From: Verrucomicrobiota bacterium
GTDB lineage: Bacteria > Verrucomicrobiota > Verrucomicrobiia > Limisphaerales > UBA9464
Direction: 5' to 3'
NCBI GenBank assembly: GCA_947471985.1
Contig: CANIZL010000078.1
Location: 1-33,407 of the forward strand
DNA: 33,407 nucleotides
Made by a program: the position numbers and the translations under genes. Shown here piece after piece: positions 33,339 to 33,407 of this stretch (positions within the stretch are counted from its first letter, which is position 1; each line of letters begins with the position of its first letter). The notes beneath the pieces were generated by a model. It was not told the DNA's origin. It saw only the letters and a program-made list of their open reading frames with translations, and searched no databases.

Positions 33339-33407
33339 GAAGTGTCTGACACCGTCCGGTCGCGAAGTGTCTGACACCGTCCGGTCGCGAAGTGTCTGAC
33401 ACCGTCC
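33321..33407. repeat. Inverted repeat plus 25-bp tandem array of GTGTCTGACACC units
   Basis: GGTGTCAGACACTT (33321-33334) and AAGTGTCTGACACC (33340-33353) form a perfect 14-bp stem with a 5-nt loop. The GTGTCTGACACC core then repeats at 33342, 33367 and 33392 with exact 25-bp period (spacer GTCCGGTCGCGAA), running off the window end. It begins inside the last codons of rhaQ and may also act as its transcript end. Confidence 0.85.

Noticed and set aside
33342-33407. CRISPR-like regular repeats at the right edge
   Set aside because: The 25-bp period is a tandem repeat with an identical spacer each time; there are no unique spacers and no cas genes.

Overview
The window looks like chromosomal DNA of a high-GC Verrucomicrobiota bacterium, probably near the Limisphaerales/Pedosphaera group. 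This is inferred from gene style, not from a marker gene. The clues are several large secreted proteins ending in a 'Y-x-L-E...DL..W...F.R.' module, a PEP-CTERM protein, one prepilin-like secreted protein, a CotH-kinase mosaic protein, a multiheme cytochrome, and repeats of the GTGTCTGACACC type next to a REP-associated transposase.

Layout. Positions 1-141 hold the 5' end of a RAYT (IS200-like) transposase cut by the window edge, followed by about 620 bp of gene-free, repeat-rich DNA. Next come tRNA-Arg(TCG) and HPr, then two minus-strand exported proteins (a propeller/Calx-beta protein and a pseudopilin-like protein). A compact minus-strand cluster at 4156-7037 reads clpS, a DUF2017-like gene, aat, and a ClpX-like ATPase, and ends in a strong hairpin. 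This is a self-contained N-degron module: Aat adds Leu/Phe to N-termini, ClpS recognises them, and an AAA+ unfoldase is encoded beside them. That unfoldase lacks the zinc domain, the RKH loop and the IGF loop of normal ClpX.

Positions 7089-13041 carry a 1087-aa CotH-kinase surface protein, a VapBC toxin-antitoxin pair bracketed by 57-bp direct repeats, a PEP-CTERM protein and a TatD-family hydrolase. A nested REPIN-like inverted repeat precedes dprA. Positions 14506-21006 hold a tandem carbohydrate-binding-like exported protein, an unrecognised 508-aa protein, an SMP-30/gluconolactonase-like exported protein, and an exported cysteine hydrolase fused to sugar-binding modules. Positions 21280-26969 run on the plus strand: an eight-heme membrane-anchored cytochrome, a four-helix membrane protein, a secreted double alpha/beta-hydrolase and an anchored helical protein. 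An M29-type aminopeptidase points the other way.

The right end is an L-rhamnose operon: L-rhamnose isomerase followed by the ATPase and two permeases of a CUT2 sugar ABC transporter, with 4-bp stop/start overlaps between the transporter genes. The last permease ends inside a REP-type repeat that supplies its stop codon. The repeat continues as a 25-bp tandem array to the window edge. The binding protein, kinase and aldolase expected for rhamnose use are not in view.
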